This document shows positions 45,820-55,620 of a DNA stretch of 64,000 nucleotides, piece after piece (positions within the stretch are counted from its first letter, which is position 1; each line of letters begins with the position of its first letter). The notes beneath the pieces were generated by a model, which saw nothing but the letters and a program-made list of their open reading frames with translations, made no database searches and was not told the DNA's origin. Source of the DNA: Ignavibacteriales bacterium (GTDB lineage: Bacteria; Bacteroidota; Ignavibacteria; Ignavibacteriales; Ignavibacteriaceae); assembly GCA_016700155.1 (NCBI GenBank), contig CP065001.1, positions 1,798,001 to 1,862,000 of the forward strand, in the 5' to 3' direction. The position numbers and the translations under genes were made by a program.

Positions 45820-48800
45820 ATGATAGAACTGAATCTTATCCAGCTTAAAAAGTCAATCAACAAATCTTATCTTAAGATAAAACCTGTAAGAGATGACTTT
45901 AACAAATTTAAAAATGAACTTCAAAAACTACTTTCACTTATAAACGACAGAGAATCGGAAGAGCACAACAAAAACTTTGTCCGTGATTTTCTTCTAAATA
46001 CGTTTTATGCCCGGAAGTATGTAAACACAAAAGGCAGAACAGACCTTACAATACACATCGATAAAACAGGTTCAAGTTTTGCCGGTGTTTTAATCGAAGT
46101 GAAAAGCCCTGTTAATAAAACGGATATGATTTCCGAAAGTAACCTTAATTGCAAAGCTATGCACGAGGTAATTCTTTATTACCTTAGAGAACGAATTGAA
46201 CACAAGAACGATGAAATAAAATCTGTCATAATCACAAACGTTAATAAGTGGTTTATATTCAAAGCAGACCAGTTTGAAAAATATTTTTACAAGAGCAGTC
46301 TTAAAGATGAATATCTGAAATGGCGTGACGATAAAAAAGTAACAAAGCTCAATGACCATTTTTACAATGAAATTGTGAGTGACTATTTAGTAAAAACCGA
46401 TGTGCAAATAGAATGTGTGTATTTCGATCTAAGAAATTATAAATCACGTCTTATAAAAGCAGGCAAAGAGAATGAAAAAGAACTTATCCCGCTTTTCAAA
46501 AAATTCTCTCCGCAGGAAATTCTAAAAGAATCATTTGCCAATGACAGCAATACTTTAAACAAACAATTCTACATTGAGTTACTTCACATAATCGGGCTTG
46601 AAGAATTTAAAGAGGGAAGCAAAAAGAAAATAGGCAGGAAGAAAGAAAAAGAAAGAGACAACGGCTCCTTAATTGAAAATACAATAAGGATGCTTGAGTC
46701 AAAAAATATTGATGATCTTAGTTTATACGGTGATTCAAAAGAAATACAGCTTTTTAATATCGCGCTCGAATTAAATATCATCTGGATAAACCGCATATTG
46801 TTCTTAAAGCTGCTTGAAGCTCAGCTTGTAAACTACCACAACGGCAATACAGCGTACAAATTTTTAGACCCGAAAATTATCAATCAGTATGATGACCTGT
46901 ATGAACTTTTTCACGAAGTTCTTGCCATAAAACCCGGCGACAGGAATAAAGATTTAATCCCTGCTTTCAACAACCTGCCATACTTAAACAGTTCTTTGTT
47001 TGATCAGGGTGATCTTGAAAAGAAAACAATTGACATATCTAATCTTAAAGACAGGTATAAACTTCGTTATCATCCAAATACAGTGTTTAATAAAGAAGTA
47101 ATTGCAGGCGGAGAACTTCACACACTTCAATACCTGCTTCGTTTCCTTGATGCTTATGATTTTGCTTCAGAAGGCGGTGAGGAAATCCGCGAGGAACGAA
47201 AGACGATTATAAACGCTTCGGTACTCGGACTGATTTTTGAAAAGATAAATGGTTATAAAGAAGGTTCATTCTATACACCCGGTTTTATAACAATGTATAT
47301 GGCTCGCGAAACTTTAAGGCGTGCTGTTACTCAAAAGTTTAACGAGACAAAAAACACTGCCTATAAAGATTATGATGAACTGAAAAGAAATATGGATGTT
47401 TCCTTTGAAGGAAGGAAAGAAGCAAACAAAATTATAAACAGCATAAAAATTTGTGATCCCGCAGTTGGTTCAGGACATTTTCTTGTTTCCTGTTTAAATG
47501 AAATTATTGCAATTAAAGCCGATCTTAAAATCCTGAGTTACATTGACGGCAGGCAGGTGCAGAATTATAACATCGAAATTGAAAACGATGAGTTGATAAT
47601 CACCAATGAAGAAACCGATGAACTTTTTGATTATCACTTGAACCCTTCAGGTAAGGAAATAACATCATTGCAGGACTTACAGGAAACTCTTTTTCACGAA
47701 AAAGAAACTATTATTGAAAACTGCCTGTTTGGTGTTGATATAAATCCCAACTCGGTGAATATATGCAGACTACGCTTGTGGATTGAACTGCTTAAAAACT
47801 CGTATTACAAAAATGACAATAGTTCATCAACATTAAATGGAAAAGGAAAGAGGTTAAGTTTAATTACTCTACCTAACATTGATATAAACATAAAACAAGG
47901 TAACTCGCTTATAAGCAGGTTTAAGATTGATGAGGATATATTCACTCCCGCTGATAAAAGCGTACTTGAAGTTTACAAACTTAGCGTAGCGTTATACAAA
48001 AACACGCAGGATAAGAGCGAAAGACGCGAACTTAAGGACACAATTGAAAAGACAAAAGAAAGATTCAGAGGAATTGCTGTTGACCCATTAATTAAAGAAC
48101 GCGAACAAATGGACAAACTTACTGCCCAATTGCATAAGCTGAATGTTGATAACCCGCTTTTCAAACACGAAGATTCAAAAGAAAAAGAAGTTGAGCTTGA
48201 AAAGAAAAAAAATAATTTGAACGAAAAAATAACAAGACTCTCAAAAGAAATAGAAACAAAAGCAGAAGAATTCAGGAAAATATATTCTGATGCGTTTGAA
48301 TGGAGATTTGAATTTCCCGAAGTGCTTGACGGTGAGGGGAATTATAAAGGGTTTGATGTTGTGATTGGAAACCCGCCGTATATTTTTGGTGGTAATGAGG
48401 GAATATCTACTACTGAGAAAAAATATTTTAAGGAAATTTATTATAGTGGTCAGGGAAAAGTAAATTTATTTACCTTATTTGTTGAAAGATCGGCAAGCAT
48501 TCTTTTCACAAAAGGTAAGGTATGTCTAATAATTCCAAACACATTTTTAAGAGTGACATCATACCATCATACCCGAAAGTTTTTGTTGGATAACTATAAG
48601 TTTCAACAAGTAACTGACTTTGGGGTTAATGTTTTTGATGATGCAATCACTACTGCAATAGTAATATTGTTTAGTAATGAAAAACCAGAAGGAAATGAAA
48701 GAACAGAAATACGATTTGAGATGATTAAGACGAATGATATCAGTCAAGATGAATTTATTAGTAGGAATTATGTAATTGCTTTAAGTATGGATGATAAGAA

Positions 48801-49485
48801 TGAGGAGATTTTTAAGAAATTAAGTATTCATTCTATACAACTTGGGAGCATTGCTAAAGAATTAATCTTTGGCGTGGTTATAACAAAAAATCAAAGAGAA
48901 ATAGTGAGTGACAAGAAAATAAAAGGTTGGAAACCATTTCTTGAAGGGCGTGACATCGGCAGCTATTATATAAAACCTATAAATAAATATTTGAACTATA
49001 ATCAGGAACTATTACACAGAGCCAGAACAAAGGAAATATTTGAAGCATCAGAGAAGTTATTGATTCAACGAATTACAGGTGGGCACAAACCGTTGAAAGC
49101 AGCATACGATAGTAAAAAAACTTATAACAAAGAATCAATTAATAATTTAATATTAAAACAGGATTGCGAGTATAATATTAAATACATATTAGCTTTACTT
49201 AATTCAAAACTGATAAACTGGTTTTATGTAAATAGGTTTACTAACGAATCAAAGTTGACAGTTAATCTATCCAAAGAATATCTCTCTCAAATTCCAATTA
49301 AAGAAGCAAGCAAAAAGTTACAGGGAGTATTCGTTGAACTTGTTGACACTATCCTAACTGCTAAGACCAAAAATTATACTTCAGACACCACTGCATTAGA
49401 AAAAGAAATAGATGAAATGGTTTACCAGCTATACGGCATAACAGAAGAAGAAATAAGGATAATAGAGGGTACATTTAATCACTAA
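45820..49485 (+). CDS. Type IIG restriction-modification enzyme
   Basis: A 1221-residue single-chain enzyme that should both cut and methylate DNA. The N-terminus has a PD-(D/E)xK nuclease pattern: Asp75 in GRTDLTIHI and Glu93-Lys95 in IEVKS. The central methyltransferase has SAM motif I CDPAVGSGHFL (545-555), FGVDINPNSVNICRLRLW near 644, and catalytic motif IV NPPY (851-854). The C-terminal 300 residues hold a TaqI-like specificity domain (KPFLEGRDIGSYYI, LLIQRITGGHKP, YILALLNSKLINWFY). Adenine-N6 methylation is expected from NPPY. No separate specificity or nuclease subunit is near. The ATG has no clear ribosome binding site. Confidence 0.9.
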   Translation: MIELNLIQLKKSINKSYLKIKPVRDDFNKFKNELQKLLSLINDRESEEHNKNFVRDFLLNTFYARKYVNTKGRTDLTIHIDKTGSSFAGVLIEVKSPVNKTDMISESNLNCKAMHEVILYYLRERIEHKNDEIKSVIITNVNKWFIFKADQFEKYFYKSSLKDEYLKWRDDKKVTKLNDHFYNEIVSDYLVKTDVQIECVYFDLRNYKSRLIKAGKENEKELIPLFKKFSPQEILKESFANDSNTLNKQFYIELLHIIGLEEFKEGSKKKIGRKKEKERDNGSLIENTIRMLESKNIDDLSLYGDSKEIQLFNIALELNIIWINRILFLKLLEAQLVNYHNGNTAYKFLDPKIINQYDDLYELFHEVLAIKPGDRNKDLIPAFNNLPYLNSSLFDQGDLEKKTIDISNLKDRYKLRYHPNTVFNKEVIAGGELHTLQYLLRFLDAYDFASEGGEEIREERKTIINASVLGLIFEKINGYKEGSFYTPGFITMYMARETLRRAVTQKFNETKNTAYKDYDELKRNMDVSFEGRKEANKIINSIKICDPAVGSGHFLVSCLNEIIAIKADLKILSYIDGRQVQNYNIEIENDELIITNEETDELFDYHLNPSGKEITSLQDLQETLFHEKETIIENCLFGVDINPNSVNICRLRLWIELLKNSYYKNDNSSSTLNGKGKRLSLITLPNIDINIKQGNSLISRFKIDEDIFTPADKSVLEVYKLSVALYKNTQDKSERRELKDTIEKTKERFRGIAVDPLIKEREQMDKLTAQLHKLNVDNPLFKHEDSKEKEVELEKKKNNLNEKITRLSKEIETKAEEFRKIYSDAFEWRFEFPEVLDGEGNYKGFDVVIGNPPYIFGGNEGISTTEKKYFKEIYYSGQGKVNLFTLFVERSASILFTKGKVCLIIPNTFLRVTSYHHTRKFLLDNYKFQQVTDFGVNVFDDAITTAIVILFSNEKPEGNERTEIRFEMIKTNDISQDEFISRNYVIALSMDDKNEEIFKKLSIHSIQLGSIAKELIFGVVITKNQREIVSDKKIKGWKPFLEGRDIGSYYIKPINKYLNYNQELLHRARTKEIFEASEKLLIQRITGGHKPLKAAYDSKKTYNKESINNLILKQDCEYNIKYILALLNSKLINWFYVNRFTNESKLTVNLSKEYLSQIPIKEASKKLQGVFVELVDTILTAKTKNYTSDTTALEKEIDEMVYQLYGITEEEIRIIEGTFNH

Positions 49486-49654
49486 TCATTTGGGACTAAG
49501 TGTTATAAGATTTAGGAATGAATTGTATCCATAAAGTTTGAAAGTTTACCTTGTAGCCTGAAAAATCACTTCGCTAATAATTCAGAACTTACATTACCGC
49601 CCTTTAACTTGTTGTCACCGTTTATTAAACAAAAATTATAAGCCAATAATTTAA

Positions 49655-49683
49655 TTGACAAACAAATCTCATTATTTTATTTT
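49655..49683 (+). promoter_or_regulatory. Candidate sigma-70-type promoter
   Basis: TTGACA at 49655-49660 and TATTTT at 49678-49683 are separated by 17 bases, about 100 bases before the ATG of the next gene. The rest of the 297-base spacer shows nothing else. Confidence 0.35.
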
Positions 49684-49782
49684 CAACTACAATTAGTCAG
49701 CAAATAGTCCCGGAAGTACTTTATAAGAGCATAAGCTGGTACATCATAACCTGAATAGTTAATTATATAAACAGGAGTTGAT

Positions 49783-50934
49783 ATGAGTTCAGATCTCCAA
49801 AATAAATTTCTTGAGCAATTCTCAAAACATACCAGGGAAGAGTTACAAAAAACTATCAACAGGGAAAAGTTAAGAAACGAAGTTGAAAATGATTTGCTTA
49901 CCAATCCTAAGTACAGGGAATTACATGAGACCTACAACGCGTTAAGCATAAAAAATTTTATAAGCAGTTACAAATACTCCCGGGCATACTGGCTGGAGTT
50001 TTCAGATCACTTTGCGTATGCGGAAGAAAGAAAAATATTGAAGTACTCCGAACTTGCTTACGAAAAGCTCTGGGAGATACAGCAGAAAAAACTATTTGAT
50101 ATGCAGTGCCTGTGGCGTGCTGAATCAATTCAGATACCCGGAGTAGAATCGACCCACGATTTTATGTACTGGGAAAAAGCAATAACGCGGTGTTCTTTTG
50201 TCCCGGCTATAAATGAGAATGAGTTCGATTTATATCGTGAATATTTATTATCCGATAGTTACCAGGATGATGTTTCTTTAAGTGATGACTGGCAGGATTA
50301 TGACATTTTCAAAAAGCAATACCTGGATTCACAGGAAGGTATATCAAAACCTGAATGGTATTTTTATTATGACTCAAGGATGGGAACAGGTTCACTTCTT
50401 AGTCTGCCTGATGTGCGCGGAGATAAAGAAGATTTTTACAGGAACTTATTTTTTGAAAATGATAAAATTGAAAATCCTGAAAAGTATGTAATAAGGGAGC
50501 CGGAGGATAAAAGACCGCCATTTAAATATTATGAAAAAGAAATACTGGAAGAATTCATTAACCAGTATGAAACGGCAAAAGTAAAAGAGAGTTACCGGCT
50601 TGCTAAGGAAATGAAACATTTAGAGGTTGATTTGGATGATGATATTTTAAATGCACTGGAGATACTTTCAGAAACGAAGGATGTAAGTTTTGTTTCAGTT
50701 CCAAACTGGAGGGATTCAATAATCCTGACTGCAAAAGAAGTTGAAAAAGAAAATACTTATAATGCCTTGAGCGGTGCATATAAAAATTATCTTAAACGAT
50801 TAGAATCCGGTATACCATTTCCAGAATCTTCCGGTAACAGTATTGAATTTACAGTGCAGTTAATAAAAATATTTAAAGACCAGATAATCAAAGGAAGAAT
50901 ACTAAACGGCGAACCTGGCGATTTTGATTTTTAG
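49783..50934 (+). CDS. Unknown cytosolic helical protein
   Basis: The 383-residue protein is rich in acidic and aromatic residues, with no signal peptide, membrane helix or recognised motif. It has a charged helical N-terminus (SSDLQNKFLEQFSKHTREE), a middle with many Trp and Tyr (about 60-215) and a helical C-terminus. AGGAG precedes the ATG and a TTGACA/TATTTT pair lies upstream, so it has its own start. It follows the type IIG gene on the same strand but the 297-base gap argues against tight coupling. Function cannot be inferred. Confidence 0.7.
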   Translation: MSSDLQNKFLEQFSKHTREELQKTINREKLRNEVENDLLTNPKYRELHETYNALSIKNFISSYKYSRAYWLEFSDHFAYAEERKILKYSELAYEKLWEIQQKKLFDMQCLWRAESIQIPGVESTHDFMYWEKAITRCSFVPAINENEFDLYREYLLSDSYQDDVSLSDDWQDYDIFKKQYLDSQEGISKPEWYFYYDSRMGTGSLLSLPDVRGDKEDFYRNLFFENDKIENPEKYVIREPEDKRPPFKYYEKEILEEFINQYETAKVKESYRLAKEMKHLEVDLDDDILNALEILSETKDVSFVSVPNWRDSIILTAKEVEKENTYNALSGAYKNYLKRLESGIPFPESSGNSIEFTVQLIKIFKDQIIKGRILNGEPGDFDF

Positions 50935-50959
50935 TTTATGCGATTTTTCTTGCTGTTTA

Positions 50960-53900
50960 TCAGGACTCCAATGCCTTATTGATTACCTCACGCAGTTCAT
51001 TTATTGTATAAGGTTTGCTTAGATAATGTGTAAATCCTTTAGATAAGAATTCAAGCCTGTCTGATTCAGTGGCGTATGCAGTAATGGCAATAATAGGAAC
51101 GTTTTTTAGTCCAAGTTCGTTTCTGATTTTATTCGCTAATTCTACTCCATCCATATCTATTCCAAGATTGATATCAATCAATAATAAGTCATAGTTATAA
51201 CTACTTAATTTTTCCAGCGCTAATTTTCCAGTACTTACAATTTCGAGATTGTGTTTGTCTCTGGTTAAAACCAATCTTACAAACTCCTGTGAGATGTGAT
51301 CATCCTCCACATATAAGATTCTTACGCTTGATTTATCCCGGGTTCCTTTGATAATTAAGTTCCCTGACTGACCAGAACTTGTCTCTTTAATGTTATCCAT
51401 AATTTTGAGTATTGGTAATTTTATACTGAATGTGGAGCCTTTACCTGGTTCACTTTGCAGGTTTATCTCTCCACCGATTAATTCGGTGTATTTTTTTGTA
51501 ATTGTCAATCCAAGCCCGGTGCCTTCAAACGATCTGTTAATACCTTCGCTAACCTGTCTGAATTCTTCCCAGATAAGATTCTGTTTTTCTTTTGGAATCC
51601 CGACACCTGTATCACTTATTTTTATCCATATCGATTCATCGGGGCTTTTCTCATCAGGTTCAACCAGTATTTTTATTCGTCCATTCTCTGTATACTTTAT
51701 AGCGTTACTTAACAGGTTAATCAGAATTTCTCTTAATAGTTTTTCATCGCTTAAAAATTTTCTGTTATCAAGGTTAAATACAATGTCTATTGAATTACCT
51801 TTCTGGTCGGCTGTCGACTGAAAAAGTGTTTTCAGTTGAACTATCAGTTCATACAAATTAAAATTAGTCGCTTCGGTTTTTATTTTATCAAATTCCAGTT
51901 TAGTTACGTCGAGAATTTTATTTAAAGTTTCAGTCAATCTTTTTGATGAAGATAAAATCAGGTTAGCCATTTCTTTTTGTTCGCGGTCTGTCAGTATTTC
52001 AGAAAGCATTTCAGAATAACCAAGTATACCGACAAATGGTGTACGTAACTCGTGGCTCATATTCGCATAGAAGTATGATTTAATCCTGTTCATTTCTTCC
52101 GCTTTTTCTTTTGCGAGTATCAGTTCTTCCGTCAGTTGTTTTCTCTCTGTGATATCCTCTTTGACTGCAATAAAGTTTGTAATCACTCCATTCTTATTAA
52201 TCAGTGGTGATATCGTTGCTGATTCCCAGAAAAGTTCACCGTTTTTCTTTTTGTTCAGGAACTCTCCCTGCCACACTTTGCCTGAAAGTATCGTATCCCA
52301 TAATTCTTTGTAGTTAGTCCCGCTTTGTTCTCCTGAGTTAAGTATTCTTGGATTCTTACCAAGAACCTCTTCCGACGTGTAGCCTGTACTTTTTGTAAAG
52401 TTGGGGTTTATATAATCTATATCTCCTTTTAGGTCCGTCATCACAATTGTAACAGGACTTTGCTCAACCGCACTTGATAGTTTTTTTAACTCCATCTCAG
52501 AAAATTTTTTCTCAGTCACGTCTTCTGAAATTGATAGTATTCCTTTTCTTCCATCAGGCAGTATTATTGTAGTTTCATTCAGATGAACAATGATTATTGT
52601 TCCGTCCTTCCTGGTGGTCTCAACATCATGATCAAGTATAGATCCACTAAGAAGTTGTTGAATGTTTTGTTCGATCAATCCATACTTATCCGGTGTTGAA
52701 AGAAGTCTGATATTGTTTCCGATTAATTCACTTTTTTCATACCCGGTTATTTTGCAAAACGCATCATTCACACTTATAATAATACCTTTTTCATCCTCAA
52801 GTAATACACCAACCGGTGATGAATCGAATAAGCTCTTGTATCTTTCTTCACTTTGCTGCAATGCTATTTCTGCATTTTTTCTGTCGTTGATATCACGTCC
52901 AACTCCGATAATTGATTTTACTTTACCGTATTTATCCAGTATCCCATTATCATTCCATGCAATCCATCTCCATCCTTTTGTAGTCATTGCTCTTTGTTCA
53001 ACATAACAGGTATAAGGCGGCAGGTATAATTTTTTCATTGCATTTTGGGTAACTTCTCTGTCATCCTCATGCACTAATGGAATAAATGATTTACCGATTA
53101 ATTCTTCGGGTCTCTTACCGAAAAGGACACAGTAGCTTGGACTGACAAATTCAAATAATCCCTGATTGTCTACTTCAACTACCAGATCACTTTGATTCTC
53201 AATAAGTGTTCTGTATTTTTCTTCACTTTCTGCAAGCCTTGTTTCCCTTATCCTCTCATCGGTTTTATCACTAAAAACTACTACTACTCCCGCAATACTT
53301 CCGTCATCATTTATTATTGTTGAACCACTTTCAGATATAGGTTTTTTCGTTCCGTCTTTACAATGTAATATCGTTCTGTCTGCAAATCCTGCAACCTGAC
53401 CAATCTGCAAAATTCGTTCACCAGGATTTTCTATTATTTCTCCTGTGTCCTCATTAAAAATTCTAAAAACGTCTTTTAATATTTTATCTCTGGCATCTTC
53501 CTCTTTCCAGCCTGTAAGATCTTCCGCCACACGGTTCATATTCAGAATTTTCCGGTCAATGTCTGTAATTATAACACCGTCACCAATGCTGTAGAGTGTT
53601 GTTCTGAATAATCTTTCATTATCTTTAATCTGTTTTATGAATTTCTGATTTTCTTCATGATCCAATAATATTTTCCCGATTACTACAGTGACGATAGGGT
53701 ATACTCCAATGACTGAGACTGTGATTAACTGATATGCGTTCAGTATGCTTTTTGAAGGTAAGAGTAGTATGAATAAAAGCATAAATGCGTGAACAATTAA
53801 TCCAAAAATATATATCCTCAAAATTGGATATTTTTTTGCTGCAAGTGATTTCTTCCTGTTGTAAAAGAAAATTCCAATAAGAAATGAGCTTAGTATTACA

Positions 53901-54214
53901 AATGATCCCATCATCATTCCGCCGCCGCCAAGTGATAATCTGTAAACTAATGCAATTATTGAGGCGAGAATTCCTGGTAGTGGTCCAAAGAATAGCGCAC
54001 ACAAACTTATTATTATTGATCTGCCGTCAAAAATAATTCCTTCAGAAAATACATAAGGATTCATCATTCCAATAATAGCAGTTATTCCGAATAACAATCC
54101 CTGTAATACTTTTCCCTTTAGTTCTTCTCTGTTGAATCTGAGGTTAATAAATCCGGAAAGTGCGCTTAGTGCAATTAAAGTAGATAGGTTGTATAATAAA
54201 TCAATTACAATCAT
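50960..54214 (-). CDS. Membrane hybrid histidine kinase with LytS-type sensor and four PAS domains
   Basis: The 1084-residue kinase begins with a 5TMR-LYT membrane region (about 1-185: GMMNPYVFSEGIIFDGRSI and LFFGPLPGILASIIALVYR), like LytS. Four PAS domains follow (about 200-330, 340-460, 465-585 and 590-710), including VDNQGLFEFVSPSYCVLFG and TDLKGDIDYINPNFTKSTG. Then come a HisKA domain with His721 in SHELRTP, an ATPase domain with SDTGVGIP and EGTGLGL boxes, and a C-terminal receiver with the acidic pair EDD and phospho-accepting Asp1014 in LLIDINLG. No DNA-binding output is present, so it must act through a further phosphotransfer partner not in this window. Confidence 0.95.
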   Translation of the reverse strand: MIVIDLLYNLSTLIALSALSGFINLRFNREELKGKVLQGLLFGITAIIGMMNPYVFSEGIIFDGRSIIISLCALFFGPLPGILASIIALVYRLSLGGGGMMMGSFVILSSFLIGIFFYNRKKSLAAKKYPILRIYIFGLIVHAFMLLFILLLPSKSILNAYQLITVSVIGVYPIVTVVIGKILLDHEENQKFIKQIKDNERLFRTTLYSIGDGVIITDIDRKILNMNRVAEDLTGWKEEDARDKILKDVFRIFNEDTGEIIENPGERILQIGQVAGFADRTILHCKDGTKKPISESGSTIINDDGSIAGVVVVFSDKTDERIRETRLAESEEKYRTLIENQSDLVVEVDNQGLFEFVSPSYCVLFGKRPEELIGKSFIPLVHEDDREVTQNAMKKLYLPPYTCYVEQRAMTTKGWRWIAWNDNGILDKYGKVKSIIGVGRDINDRKNAEIALQQSEERYKSLFDSSPVGVLLEDEKGIIISVNDAFCKITGYEKSELIGNNIRLLSTPDKYGLIEQNIQQLLSGSILDHDVETTRKDGTIIIVHLNETTIILPDGRKGILSISEDVTEKKFSEMELKKLSSAVEQSPVTIVMTDLKGDIDYINPNFTKSTGYTSEEVLGKNPRILNSGEQSGTNYKELWDTILSGKVWQGEFLNKKKNGELFWESATISPLINKNGVITNFIAVKEDITERKQLTEELILAKEKAEEMNRIKSYFYANMSHELRTPFVGILGYSEMLSEILTDREQKEMANLILSSSKRLTETLNKILDVTKLEFDKIKTEATNFNLYELIVQLKTLFQSTADQKGNSIDIVFNLDNRKFLSDEKLLREILINLLSNAIKYTENGRIKILVEPDEKSPDESIWIKISDTGVGIPKEKQNLIWEEFRQVSEGINRSFEGTGLGLTITKKYTELIGGEINLQSEPGKGSTFSIKLPILKIMDNIKETSSGQSGNLIIKGTRDKSSVRILYVEDDHISQEFVRLVLTRDKHNLEIVSTGKLALEKLSSYNYDLLLIDINLGIDMDGVELANKIRNELGLKNVPIIAITAYATESDRLEFLSKGFTHYLSKPYTINELREVINKALES

Positions 54215-54393
54215 CAGTCAGAAAATATCTCTCCAATTTTTACGTGTGATTGTTCCCCAATCGATTAAAAGGTAATAATACCTGTATTAAAATCCAAAAT
54301 ACTTCAAAATTTATTTTGTAATCAGAATTGAGACAGTAAAGTTATTTTATGTTTATCCCTCGCTGACTAAAATAATCCTCCTGGTACTAAAAA

Positions 54394-54557
54394 ACCCGGC
54401 TCTCTACAAACCGGGTCTTTAATTTTCCCCATTCTCCCAATATCTTCGACTAAGTGAGTATGATTAGTGTTAGTGAATCTTTAATCGTAAGCTATTATCG
54501 AAAAATTATAGATTTTATTGAGTGTAGGAAAACCCGGACACGGGAATGATCCGGGTT
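54394..54557. repeat. Two related hairpins with AACCCGG/CCGGGT arms
   Basis: The first hairpin pairs ACCCGG (54394-54399) with CCGGGT (54411-54416), followed by CTTT. The second pairs AACCCGGA (54531-54538) with TCCGGGTT (54550-54557). They share the same core and lie upstream of the minus-strand kinase. Each could end transcription or be part of a structured RNA. Confidence 0.5.
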
Positions 54558-54698
54558 TAGTAGATAACTCTAACTAATTAATAATAGTCAGGACTAAACT
54601 ATCGAAAAAAAATAAAAATTATTGAGCGTCTTTCCTTCAATTGCATTAATCAAAAATGCTGAAAAGAAATGGAGCAAAAAGAGATATGCTTTAAAAAA

Positions 54699-54783
54699 TG
54701 GATGCCCCGAATGCCGGGCAGAAGCATCCAGGGCGGGGGTTTTCCAGGTAACTTTTTTTGATCGCTGCAGTCAATCAGTTACC
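54699..54783. repeat. Two further GC-rich hairpins in the gene-free region
   Basis: TGGATGC (54699-54705) pairs with GCATCCA (54724-54730), and inside it CCCG pairs with CGGG. GGTAACT (54747-54753) pairs with AGTTACC (54777-54783), with TTGA/TCAA inside. These stand out in AT-rich DNA and could form a folded RNA, but no known class is recognised. Confidence 0.4.
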
Positions 54784-54833
54784 GGGCGTAACTTAAATCA
54801 ATTAATTATTTAAATCAATTCAGTATTAAATTT

Positions 54834-55067
54834 TCATTTTATAAATAACATCTTTATTAAATATGAATAACCGGCGGTGCCGTCAGGGAGGCTGTCTGCA
54901 TTCATTTTACATATATAGATTCCGCTTGTTAATTCAGATGCGTTAAAAATTACAGTATGTTCACCTCCAGATTTTATTCCATTCACTGGTGTAACAACTT
55001 CATTTCAGAGCACATCATAAATTTTAACTGAACCAGACGGAAGAGTACTTATACTTGTATGAAAATA
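54834..55067 (-). pseudogene. Decayed T9SS C-terminal sorting domain
   Basis: Reading the minus strand in one frame gives a clear T9SS sorting-domain tail: LPSGSVKIYDVL, a stop, NEVVTPVNGIKSGGEHTV, IFNASELTSGIYICKMNA and a final YLIKMLFIK before a stop at 54834-54836. The standard sequence is DVLGNEV; here the glycine codon position is TGA (55005-55007), one base from GGA. Another in-frame stop lies at 55068-55070. Nothing upstream continues the protein, so this is the leftover end of a once-secreted protein, inactivated by a nonsense change and by loss of its N-terminal part. Confidence 0.8.
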
Positions 55068-55106
55068 CTATAGAGAGAAAAATAAATGGAAGTGTAATTT
55101 AGATAC

Positions 55107-55388
55107 TCAATAATCACCCTCGATTGGTTCCAGCATCATAACTGCCGGTGGAAATGTACGGTAAACTTCAGCGTTATGAGCGAACAGCTTTTCTGCGTCA
55201 AAAGGAAAATTTTCAGGTGTTCTTAGAAAGTAAAACTGGTAGTGATTCAGCCTGTGGTTATCTTTAAACAACGAAAGTCCATCAGGTTTTTTAAGCTGAT
55301 CACAAAGTACTTTGAATTCCTGAATAAAACTGCGGTCTTTTCCGTGCCTGACCTGGTTATGAGTAAATCTTATCGAATACCAATTCAT
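55107..55388 (-). CDS. Small cytosolic protein of unknown function
   Basis: The 93-residue product (MNWYSIRFTHNQVRHGKD at the start, PPAVMMLEPIEGDY at the end) shows no signal peptide or membrane segment and no known motif. AGGGGA precedes the ATG, which supports a real gene. A compact alpha/beta fold is plausible. It lies just beyond the decayed T9SS fragment. Confidence 0.65.
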   Translation of the reverse strand: MNWYSIRFTHNQVRHGKDRSFIQEFKVLCDQLKKPDGLSLFKDNHRLNHYQFYFLRTPENFPFDAEKLFAHNAEVYRTFPPAVMMLEPIEGDY

Positions 55389-55440
55389 ATCATCCCCTTA
55401 ATAATTGATAATCGAAATTTATTTCAAAAACTTTAATTTT

Positions 55441-55536
55441 TTACAGGATGGAAAACAATCTGACAAGTCCGTACAGGATTAAAACTATCAGCGTGATTTT
55501 AAGTATAAAGTAGAATAATATTTTTTCGGATTTCAT
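55441..55536 (-). CDS. Possible 31-residue membrane peptide
   Basis: A short frame MKSEKILFYFILKITLIVL-like, ending LVRLFSIL, forms one hydrophobic helix with a basic N-terminus. The ribosome binding site is weak, so this is a tentative call. It lies between the 93-residue gene and the DUF72 gene. Confidence 0.35.
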   Translation of the reverse strand: MKSEKILFYFILKITLIVLILYGLVRLFSIL

Positions 55537-55620
55537 ATTTCTGATTTTTAACAGGAAGATAAAAGAAAGTTTGAGAAAAGTATAACCAATAAAATTGTGT
55601 TTTTATTTGAATCGTATCAC

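Noticed and set aside
45820..49485. BREX-type PglX reading of the methyltransferase
   Set aside because: No BREX partner genes are nearby and the N-terminal nuclease motif fits a type IIG enzyme better.
54622..54813. A 63-residue plus-strand frame
   Set aside because: It overlaps the hairpin cluster, has no recognisable motif or ribosome binding site, and reads like chance.
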